This document shows, piece by piece, positions 20,990 through 29,355 of a stretch of 29,355 nucleotides of DNA (position 1 is the first letter of the stretch; every line of letters begins with the position of its first letter). The DNA is from Sperchopsis tessellata (Eukaryota > Arthropoda > Insecta > Coleoptera > Hydrophilidae). Both the position numbers and the translations under genes were made by a program. The stretch lies in the NCBI GenBank assembly GCA_033557685.1, contig JAWQRN010000453.1:1-29355 (forward strand). The letters are read 5' to 3'. The notes below the pieces were generated by a model. It saw only the letters and a list, made by a program, of their open reading frames with translations. It had not been told where the DNA came from and made no database searches.

Positions 20990-21351
20990 TATTTTCCAAT
21001 CTATCAAAATCAGCGAAATTATTCCTACTTCGGAAGATTAAATTCCTTTGCAATCCGTTGGAGTATACAGAATTCCATGTGCATGTGGCTTATTGTACAT
21101 ATGACAGACAAAAAGAATGGTCGCCTCTCTTTGTAGATAAAACAAAGGCAAACCCGTCTCAAACAGTTTGATATATCTCCATTAGAACATAAATTAGAAT
21201 CAGGCCATGATATTATTTTATTATATACAAATTATCGCCAAATCTTCGAATATGAATAATAAGAGAATAAATTGAAATATTTAAGCATCCGAAAAATCTA
21301 AATCGCGATAATGGATTTCCTCTCGCTTCCTCTATTATCGAATTTGCCTAG
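20990..21351 (+). pseudogene. Penelope-like element, connector and GIY-YIG endonuclease (PLE 3)
   Basis: SKSAKLFLLRKIKFLCNPL (about 21004-21060) matches the connector after the PLE RT (family KYNIKT.F.P..KI.d.L...). GVYRIPCACGLLYI starts at 21060, one stop follows, then QTKR: this is the GVYRIPC.CG..YIGqT.R block with its cysteines intact. After frameshifts the end reads IEIFKHPKNLNRDNGF followed by PLASSIIEFA, with a terminal TAG at 21349-21351. The catalytic-domain core is therefore spread over three frames. The RT itself is not readable upstream of about 20990. It is a dead, 5'-truncated copy of a PLE family different from PLE 1. Confidence 0.85.
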
Positions 21352-21458
21352 TTATGGAAGGGATTCGCCATGCCGATATCCTGTCGATCAATAGGAGAGT
21401 GGCACGCCAAGCATTGTCGATCATTGCTAAGAAGAATTCCTATTGGTTCCCGACCAGG

Positions 21459-21520
<62 letters not shown>

Positions 21521-21775
21521 AAACTACGGAAAACCTTTTATACTATGACTAGCACTTCTAGCAGCTACATGTGTCAGTTCATACTTAGCATAGTTTAGAG
21601 CTGATCGGCACATGCATCTAACACTTTTCAGAGCTACAAAGCAATCTATAATAATTTCTTTTCAGAGCTACATGTCTTGATAATGTCCCCTGAAACCGTG
21701 GACGAAACGTTGGCAAAAATAAAAGCCAACATACGGTTATCTCCCGGAAAACCTAAAGATAAATACTACTTATTT
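21352..21775 (+). mobile_element. 3' tail of PLE 3 with 34-bp repeats and terminal hairpin motif
   Basis: The tail contains a (TA)n array (21461-21516), then tandem units of 36, 33 and 34 bp at 21566-21601, 21602-21634 and 21635-21668. Each unit begins with TAC or TGA and ends in (A/C)AGAGC or TAGAGC; a partial unit lies at 21541-21565. Then come GTCC (21685-21688) facing GGAC (21700-21703), GAAAC (21704-21708), and a perfect stem GTTGGC (21709-21714) with GCCAAC (21725-21730). The end, CTCCCGGAAAACCTAAAG, is shared with the inverted element at 27.4 kb. Confidence 0.7.
21461..21516. repeat. (TA)n microsatellite, 28 units
   Basis: An uninterrupted AT run of 56 bp lies inside the PLE 3 tail. 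Confidence 0.95.
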
Positions 21776-23603
21776 TAACAATCGCTATGCAATAAGTAAT
21801 CCAGTAAATGTAATCATTTTCCAGTAAAAGATCTATACCAGATCTGTGTAATCATTAAACGTGGAAATAAGTTAAATATTATAACATGTTTAACAATGGC
21901 ATATTGTGGTGGATATAACCTGTTTAAATCTTCTGAATAAGTGATTTAGAAAAATTGTATAGAGAAAATATGTTTGCTTCCGAGGTCACCATGTAGAATA
22001 GTTTAGCTTGTATACTTCCGACCACGTTTTTACAGTATATTGAAAACATGTTTGTTTATGAATACTGCAGAATATGATCTTTCAAAAAACACCACTCGTA
22101 ATTACTACAACTGCATCTGTTATGCAGATAAGCTTTCGTACAATATGCTTTTCGGCTTCATTCATATGAAGTATGTAATGTAATCCATATACGAAATGTA
22201 ACCACCTGCCAAATATTGCAGTTAGATTTCAATGATTATTACTTCTACAGGTTAACGCAAGATCAGTTTTGATAAAATATTCCAAGAACAATTTGTCATT
22301 TTTATTTCTCACAACGTGGTATGATCTCATATTGCAAAAGCTGTTGAACGCCATATAATCAAAACCGAGTAGCTTATGGTACTTACGTTGAATTAAATAG
22401 TGGATGCAGTTGCACTGATGAGAAGTGAATACCGTGTCTACAGTATTTATTTCATTATTTAGTACTTTCTCAATATGTTATAATAACATTGTCTGAAATA
22501 AAATGTCATTTTTTGTGTAGAAGCAATATAGCAAAAGAAATTACTTTCGTCTACTAAGCTGACTATATTAGATATATAATTTCGTGAGGTTTTTTTTCTT
22601 AAATTATTTATAAGATATTAGCGTTGATAAAATTCATTTTAAGGTATTATAAAAATCAAATAAAGAGAAACTGAAAATCAATCACATAAATTGATTTCAA
22701 CCTTTCAAGTTGTTTGCAGATATAGGTTGATATAAAACAGATTTTCATCAGCAATAAATTTCTAACTTAATCTCTGAAAAGTTATTTCGTAGCATCTTAT
22801 CAACTTATCATAAATTTCCGTTCCAAACCTATAATCTCCACAACAAACTTCGACATAAGTACATATCATTTCAAGTATTGTCCTGTGGAAAGGCAGATCC
22901 TATACAGATGGCTCTTTATACGGCTTTTATTAAATTGAGCTCTTAGAGTTCCACATATTTTCAGAACACTTAAAGTCGGACAGGCCAACTCAGTTTGTCA
23001 GAATAGAGAACTCGAGCCGCACGTTTCGTAGATTGGACAAGAAGGAAGATAAACAAAGTATAAATAAATAGCTCCGACATATTGCATCTTGAACCCCGAA
23101 GAAAGTATTAAACTTTAGATGTTATGAGATATCCTCTCTTTCCTTCCGGAGACGAAGAAAAATACATCAGAATTAAATCCGCTACAAATATTTGAAGAGG
23201 GCCTTTATTTTAATAAAGTATCGTAGACCGTTTGACCTACTTAGTCGTAAATATGCTACGTCTACTTTGTGAAGATTCTTTTCCCTTTACAGGATGAAAT
23301 CCCAGGCTGCGGTCCTCTCGGATGGAAAAATTTATATTTTTTACATATTGGCGAAATACTTTTTTCTTAATGAACTCAAAGATGGTGAAGTCTTTTCGAG
23401 GTAAGGTTAAGCGGTTTAACCTTTTAATTAAAAAAAATCTTTACCAATTGAATGATAAGTAGTCAGCGACACTAAAATTCAATTTAAAAATTTGAAATTA
23501 CTTAATGGTTACAGATATTCTCTCTATCCATGTAGCTATCTCTTATGAACTACAATACAAAATATAATTCAGTTTACCTTATTAACTTAAAAAATAGTTA
23601 CGA
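21776..23603. other. AT-rich stretch with one dispersed repeat copy
   Basis: Nothing coding is recognisable. The segment at about 22306-22364 is a copy of a repeat also found at 25905-25962. The patch 22970-23035 is GC-richer without structure I can name. Confidence 0.5.
22306..22364 (+). repeat. Dispersed ~57-bp repeat, copy 1
   Basis: This segment shares CATATTGCA(A/G)AA(A/G)CTG followed by TTGAACGCCATATAA, preceded by GGTATGAT, with 25905-25962 at about 85 percent identity by eye. It does not match any coding part of the LINE that surrounds copy 2. Confidence 0.7.
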
Positions 23604-23861
23604 TTAGTAGCTATACAGATTTTTAGTAGTATCACTGTTTGGTCCATTTTTTAAATGGTATTCTTTTAAGGTGACATATTGAGTGTGTTTCTTCATTCTT
23701 TCATCCTGAGTAGAAGTCACGCCTATGTACACATCTTTGCAATAAGTTTTATATTTCACCAACTTTGAATATCCTTTTCTGAGAACTATGTACACATATT
23801 TGCAATAATTTTTATATTTCACCAACTTTTCTGCTTGAATGCAGGCATAGAAATCTACCAA
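23604..23861 (-). other. Open frame with a 63-bp internal duplication
   Basis: On the plus strand CTATGTACACATCTTTGCAA starts at 23723 and a near-identical copy starts at 23786, extending about 45 bp, so the minus-strand frame has a 21-residue direct repeat (KLVKYK(N/T)YCK(Y/D)VYI). The second copy runs into VYIGVTSTQDERMKKH, which faintly resembles the YIGxT...R...H core of GIY-YIG endonucleases. The frame starts at the ATG complement of 23859-23861. A host gene is unlikely; a PLE shard is possible but unproven. Confidence 0.3.
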
Positions 23862-25007
23862 TTAAATCAACGCTAATAATACAAAAGTAAGAAAGAACAA
23901 AGAGACAAAAAAGTATTAAATAAACGTTTAGATGAATGTTTTATGAGTTGGTGCAAGTCTTGAAAGGTCCACTTCTAACGTTGCCACACGTTCTAACCAG
24001 AACTTACGAATTTCAAACAAATCAAACTATATATAAAATTTCTCCAAACAAAAAGTGTACGTTTCTAGTTAAAAGGGCATTGTGTTAGATGTGAATTAAT
24101 ACTTTGCTTGTGTCTTCTACTTTCCACCTGAAACGAATTATTTTTATCATTAAATACACCTACCTGCACTTTATCTACCTTCAACGCCGTCTGTCTCCAT
24201 TTAGGTATTTTCATCCGGTTTTCTTCTACTGTGAATAATTTCTAATTTCTATGCAGACTTATTTTTACACGTCTTGAAATAGAGTTCAATCTCATCAAAT
24301 ATAACATGAACATCAGTAGACAGACAAATATTCACCCACTCGTTATCTATATTAACTACACATATAATATTATCTTCCGCTAATCCGTGCAAGATGAAGA
24401 GGTAGATATTAAAACGTTACCGGCCACTGACACACATAGTGTTCGGGAATCTTCACCGCGATGCGATCTCAATCGTCGATCCTCTCTTTGATTAACATGA
24501 AAATCATCCCTCCATTGCCATTTACCACTAACGTAAAATAACATTACTATAGTATAATCAGCAAGAATTTACCGCTTGTTAGGTACATTGTGAGTAGTTT
24601 TTTTTAGATTTGCTTGTCAATTTGTGTTGTTATATAATACCGATGAATTAATTCCTACCGGCAGTTATGTTTTCTGTTGTGCCCAGTAAAGTATATTAAC
24701 AAGAAAATGGAATAAATGAAAATAAATTTACCTTTTAACGAATATTCTATAGAGGTTAGTTAAATTTAATTTTATTTTATTAAATTCATTACATAAACAT
24801 TTACGTTTGTTTTGATTATATATTTTTCCTCCTCATGGGTGATATTTGATTACCTTCTGAAATCCAAAAGTGCATTTGAATGGCTGCAGACTAATTCGGC
24901 TTGACCGTCCAAACCATGCTGATGGAGAAGGCATTTTACTTAAGGGAAGGATTGTCTTTTAAAATACTTTCTGAATTCAGTCATTTATCGAAATTCTTAC
25001 AATACAA
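23862..25007. other. AT-rich stretch; possible upstream part of LINE 5 near the end
   Basis: No features are recognisable to about 24850. The segment 24850-25007 may be degraded endonuclease of LINE 5, but no motif is secure. Confidence 0.4.
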
Positions 25008-26156
25008 TTGGATGCTGGTGATTATATGGCTAAATTTTCTGTAGTTTATCGTCCCTGTGGTTCTGATGTTGGTTTGTTTTTTGACTTCATCGGCAAAAAC
25101 TTTGTTTTGATTTTATTTAGTTGTGACTTTTATCATTATTTGGGAGGTTTTAATATTAATCTTGTATATGATACTGCTCTTGTGAAAAGGTATACATCTA
25201 TTCTGGAAGGTTTTCGTGTGGAGTAACTGGCGGCTGTTCCTACAAGAGTATCCTTTGGTGTTAATATATGTTGTTCACATCACATTATCAGTTCTGATAG
25301 TTCATTTGATATTTCCACAGTTGTGGAGAAACTTCAGGACTTTTCGAATCATTTCTTGATGTACTCTGTACTCAGGAAGCCTCAATATGTAAAAAATAAT
25401 GTTTATGTACGCATGCTTCGTGATATGAATAATTTTAATTTAGGTTACTTTCTTAGTGAATTATCTTCTTTGCTATGGTATCGTATGTACTGTAGGCATT
25501 CTATTAATTATTTAATTATAATTAAAAACAATTTTCTTAGTGAAAATCTAATCGGACTTTTCGATTATTATGCAAAAGTAAGGCGAAGAGTTCTTATGAG
25601 ACCTCCTGCTCCATGGATCACACCAACTATTTTAAACTTGAGGAATCTTGTCACTTCATCTATTCGTCGTGAGAAAACATATTTCTTCGATCATTTAGTT
25701 ATTGGTCAAAACGCTAAGCCCCTTTAGTGAGAGATACATCGTCTTAATATTTGTATGAAATTTAGTGCTGCTCTGTCGCCGCACCTTTGTGGTTCTAATG
25801 GCTTAAATTTCCATTATGTGAACCTACTAAATGTAGATAGTGTACCTGACGATATATGTCTTTCTATTCGGTGGATGTAAGAGATAGTATTGATTATTAA
25901 TTTTAATTTCACACAATGAGGTATGATAGCATATTGCAGAAACTGTTGAACGCCATATAAATTGAAAGAGTTATTTTCTCATTGTCTTGCTGATGGAGTG
26001 TTCCAACTTGGTATTCCTGTTTTTCTACCGGTTATAACTCATATAGTCAATTTCAGTATTTTATTACAAGAAGTAATAGTAGCAAATTTCATCAGCGCTT
26101 TATCTGCTGTGTTTAATTTGATGCGGTTTATGTCTTCAGTTTATCCCCACTATTAA
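25008..26156 (+). pseudogene. Non-LTR retrotransposon endonuclease and early RT (LINE 5)
   Basis: The first frame (25008-25226) reads AKFSVVYRPCGSDVGLFFDF and, later, LGGFNINLVYDT, matching the APE-type endonuclease blocks (family ..vvYRpP.s....F and GDFNin). After one stop comes AAVPTRVSFG (family PTRVs). The frame 25323-25727 continues with text equivalent to LSDHf, and ends in PPAPWITPTILNLRNL, the standard linker APWiT..I. A final block at 25962-26156 has FLPVITHIVNFSI, the early RT block LPvITHI.N.Sl. The G of the GDFN motif is preceded by G instead of the usual D-bearing order (GGFN), which suggests a dead nuclease. A ~57-bp dispersed repeat lies at 25905-25962. Confidence 0.8.
25905..25962 (+). 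repeat. Dispersed ~57-bp repeat, copy 2, inside LINE 5
   Basis: This is the counterpart of 22306-22364. It lies between the linker and the LPVITHI block of LINE 5, where it may be an insertion or part of the element. Confidence 0.7.
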
Positions 26157-27382
26157 TTGCATTTACTACTTTATCATTTATACAACCAGATACTACTTTT
26201 ACTCAATAATTTTAAATGCGTTAAGTAGCGGCATCTGCGTATAGTGCAGAAGGTTTATAAGATTAAAAAGAGATATGAAGAAATCATTTCAAGGCATTAC
26301 TATGAGTACACTCAACTACGCAAATTTTGTTATACTGATAATTGCCCGCCCAGATAGTATGGTTTTTTTGGTTGACTGAACAAGGATCGATGTTTACACT
26401 AGGCACTGTCCCTAGACACTGGTCGAAGTGTAGTTTCCAACTCCTTGCTTGCGAACAGTAGTACCGAAAAATGAGTTTTAATAAAAGCTAATTATTGCAA
26501 AATATTCTGATCTGAATCACACCCTTTGCAAACTTTCAGTGATGCCTAGTCGTCATCAAAATCAAGAAATGAAAATCTGCATTATTCAAAATTATTTGAG
26601 TAACAACCGATCAGGGGGTATTTCACTGTAATGCTGCACTCGCAAAGATGCATATAAAAATTCTTTTTACTATTTTTTTTATTTACTATAGGGCATTTTA
26701 AATGTACCATTTCAGCTAATATGCGCCAAAAGCGCGAACCATACACGTAAAATGTATTAAATTCGGGTATAATATTTATAAAATATCTACTGTTTTAATC
26801 ATGTAGGCTACGACATCAACATCTTGATATTTTCCGGTTTAACTGGGTACTCGTTAAAAATATATTTTAAGTCTCCTTTCTTACGAAGGAAAGTAATAAT
26901 ATAACCACAATATGTAGAGTTGTATACATAATAATTATCTCATATTTTCGGGTACTGTTCATTTTTTGTTTCTTTTAATAGAATATTCATGGCATTTTAT
27001 TTGCCAATTTATCTTAATTCTCTTCGTTGCAGGTGACATTGCTAGGCATTGTATTCTTTCTTACTTTATATAATTACGTTTTCTCTTTTATTTGCTTTAT
27101 CATAGGAATTTTATTGCTCTTTTACACGTTTAAAACTAGGTTTAAGTAATACCGCTCTCTAGGCTAGGATTTGTCTTTGCATATGTGTAATTCTATGCGT
27201 TTTTAAAACGAGTCGAAAACGTTAAATATATGCATATTAAAAAATAAAGGAGACATAAAAATTAAAGAATAATTACAACTAATTATTATTTTGTTTTCGT
27301 ACACTGACCGTTTTCTTTTAATATTTTTGTTTTAAATAAATATACGCACATAAAAAATAAAAAGTGAAAAAATATTTATTTT
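26157..27382. other. AT-rich stretch, no gene recognised
   Basis: A slightly GC-richer patch lies at 26360-26460. No conserved protein, RNA or clear repeat was seen. Confidence 0.5.
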
Positions 27383-27700
27383 CAGGTTTTCCGGGATTGG
27401 CTATTCTTTTTGCCTATGTTTCGTCCACCGTTGTGGGGCTCTTTAAAGTGCTAAGTGTAGTTTGCCAAGTAGCTCTATAAAGTGTTAAGTATAGATTGAT
27501 ATGTAGCTCACAAAAGTGCTAATAATAGACAGTCAATTACTTACACTTTTGAGAGGTACATGTCGGTATATACTTAGCATTTTTTAGAGCTACTTGGCAG
27601 TCTACGCGTGCCACTTTAAATAACTACACGACTGTTTTTAATGTCCACTAAAACGTTTCGGCATAAATAAATACCAACAGACGGTTATCTGCACGAAAAT
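27383..27700. mobile_element. Inverted PLE-type tail element with 34-bp repeats
   Basis: This element is an inverted repeat with no coding part. The left end (minus sense) carries GGTGGACGAAACATAGGC and ends ...CCCGGAAAACC. The right end (plus sense) carries AATGTCCAC, AAAACG, and ACCAACAGACGGTTATCT. Left of the centre, three 34-bp units lie at 27438-27471, 27472-27505 and 27506-27539, each starting GCTC. Right of the centre, two exact 34-bp units in the opposite orientation lie at 27557-27590 and 27591-27624, starting TAC. A partial unit starts at 27625. Both the units and the end sequence match the PLE 3 tail at 21.54-21.77 kb. It is probably a non-autonomous or truncated PLE derivative. 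Confidence 0.75.
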
Positions 27701-28384
27701 CTAAATATATATACTGTGAGCTTGAAAGTCTACGAACAGAATTGAAATAAATATTAATTGTCACACCTAAAGAGATTAAGGATGGTTATAGTTATTATTG
27801 TATATATTATTGCATGGATTTTTGAAGTGAAATATTATTATAGTTTGCCGAAGTTGATATATCTTAATTTCGATAGTATTTTCAATTGAGAAGAAACAGT
27901 TTTTCTTATAAGAAGTTTCAACAAGTGGTTGTCAACAAATTATTCATGAAAGTACCTAGCTGAAAAATTGACGCCCTTAAATATTCTATTCTATTAACAA
28001 CTTATATTTGTTTTAGATATTAAATATGCATAAAGCTTTTTATGCAAGACTAAGAGAAACTCTGAGTGGACGAAAGTTTGTAAAATCAGTACAAATTTGT
28101 TTTAGTATTACTATAAAGCATTAAAGATATATTTTTAATGTTTTTCTATTGAATAATATTAAAGTATGTTGTGTTAACGTCATATGTATTTGAGTTATAG
28201 TAAAGAAAATAAGCTGGGCATATAAAGTTATGCAAAACGTAATAGTCTAAATTCATGAAATCTTTTTTAATAAATTCATAAATAAATCAAATTCTGTGAA
28301 GCCCCAGATAACCCTGCTTAAAGATTACAAGTTAAACGGTACCAATGGAAAAAAAATTCTCAAAAGCAATTTATTAAATTACGA
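27701..28384. other. AT-rich stretch, no gene recognised
   Basis: No coding or repeat structure was seen. Confidence 0.5.
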
Positions 28385-28419
28385 TATGCGTTTTCTGGTA
28401 CAAATAAATAAAAACGCCG

Positions 28420-28442
28420 AGAGAGAGAAAGAGAGATAGAGC
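28420..28442. repeat. Purine-rich (GA)n tract
   Basis: The tract reads GAGAGAGAGAAAGAGAGATA with a few more purines. It lies at the left edge of the GC-rich island. Confidence 0.7.
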
Positions 28443-28479
28443 AAGCGCGTTTTATAATATAGCCTTTTACAACAACTTC

Positions 28480-28960
28480 TTTTCATCATTGACTTTTCCG
28501 GTGCAATCTAAGAAAAGCGCTTCTCCGCCCCCGGTTCGTTCGGGCCGGTCTCATTAAGTGGTTTCCCTGGGTAACGGTTGTCAGGAGTCGTCAGATCCGA
28601 CTTGTATTATGAGCAGCTAGCAATTGGAACGAAGGAGCCCAGGAGAAAAATAAAGCTATGAAAAGGTACTATAAACATCAAGTGAGATGAACGAATATTG
28701 CTGTTTTTATATATATTTTATTCCCTCCCACCTTCTTTGGCTGCCTTCCTTTGATGCATCCAGGCACCGAACAGTACGGATTTTTCATATACTGGAATTA
28801 TTGAATACGAAGATCTCCGCAAATTTCCTAATGTGGCATCATATTACACGCGCTTCTCCAACATTGTTGCCAGCAAATAATGTCTCCTTTGTGTAGCTCA
28901 GGCGAGGCCGAGGATGGGGCTGTGTTCCGTGTCCTTCTTGTCTCCTTTCTGATCAGGTTA
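28480..28960. other. GC-rich island with an X-box-like site
   Basis: The segment 28510-28660 is rich in CpG (TCCGCCCCCGGTTCGTTCGG) compared with its surroundings. It contains GTTTCCCTGGGTAAC at 28561-28575, which resembles the RFX-binding X-box (GTTNCC, spacer, GGTAAC half site on the right). The open frame 28687-28896 just downstream has no recognisable domain. This may be a promoter island of a gene outside the window. Confidence 0.35.
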
Positions 28961-29335
28961 CATTGACGCACGCTCCCATGTATGTCTGCTTATATGTGTA
29001 TTTGTGTTTACGTGTATAGCTTTGCGCGTATATTTGTGTGTATACCCTATAAGTTACATCTTAAGAAACGGTGCAAACATAAATATTTTTTTGTTTGCCC
29101 TGTAATTGGATTATCGCATTATTCTTAGGAGATGGCATGTTCGCCTACATCTGGTTTTCTATCTATTATTATACAAATAAGAATTTTTATTTTTATTCAT
29201 CTTTAGGAACAAAATGAATAGAATCTTCAAGTACAATTTTGAAAATTTAGGTGGGTTCTATCTTTTACAGTTGCTATGATGGCACACATTTTACAAAATA
29301 ACTGTAAAAGTAAAATTTGTTGGATATATTATTAG
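28961..29335. other. Low-complexity and AT-rich stretch
   Basis: The part at 28978-29042 is GT-rich (repeated GTGTAT/GTTTAC-like words), perhaps a decayed (GT)n microsatellite. Nothing else is recognised. Confidence 0.4.
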
Positions 29336-29355
29336 ATATATATATATATATATAT
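29336..29355. repeat. (TA)n microsatellite, cut by the window edge
   Basis: The TA run continues to the last base, so its true length is unknown. Confidence 0.9.

Noticed and set aside
21354..21548. Open frame of 64 codons reading through (TA)n
   Set aside because: The IYIYIY part is the microsatellite; the stretch belongs to the PLE 3 tail.
28687..28896. Open frame of 69 codons near the right-hand GC-rich island
   Set aside because: No recognisable domain, and start and end contexts give no support for a gene.

Overview
This window looks like eukaryotic, most likely insect, intergenic or intronic DNA. The base composition is strongly AT-rich, long (TA)n arrays recur, there are no operons or ribosome-binding sites, and almost every recognisable coding trace is a broken copy of an animal transposable element. 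The mix is Penelope-like elements (PLEs), jockey/CR1-type and RTE-type non-LTR retrotransposons, a ZBED5/Buster-type hAT transposon and a tRNA-derived SINE. This mix fits arthropods with large genomes; a more exact placement is not supported. I see no host gene I can defend, no intact tRNA or rRNA gene, and no CRISPR array.

Layout: 60-505 and 950-1225 hold tandem repeats. 2519-3650 is a PLE remnant with a GIY-YIG endonuclease. 5092-6330 is a decayed jockey-like reverse transcriptase (RT). 7930-9110 is a second LINE, split by a 257-bp hairpin-forming insertion flanked by a 15-bp direct repeat. 11010-11190 is a minisatellite. 11222-13240 (minus) is an RTE-like LINE. 13287-13568 (minus) is a tRNA-derived SINE. 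13741-15288 is a hAT transposase relic carrying a second SINE head. 16947-17447 (minus) is a PLE remnant with inverted tails. 17890-18400 is a GC/CpG-rich island. 19028-20718 holds a ~138-bp repeat family and a LINE 3' end. 20990-21775 is another PLE. 25008-26156 is a LINE with endonuclease and early RT. 27383-27700 is a non-coding inverted PLE tail. 28480-28960 is a second GC-rich island.

The most interesting theme is a group of PLE-type tails. Three loci (8.2-8.4, 17.0-17.4 and 27.4-27.7 kb) each consist of two copies of a tail in inverted orientation, with 3' ends facing outward. A fourth locus (21.5-21.8 kb) has one tail. The tails share a hairpin followed by CGAAAC, in some copies preceded by CTGATGA. 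This resembles a hammerhead ribozyme core, which is known from PLEs, but with departures from consensus. Two of the loci also share an exact 34-bp tandem-repeat unit upstream of the motif.

The genes do not work together as a pathway: this is a layered graveyard of transposons. The few possible host signals are a short exon-like stretch with a good start context and splice donor near 18.2 kb, and an RFX X-box-like site near 28.56 kb. Both are speculative.
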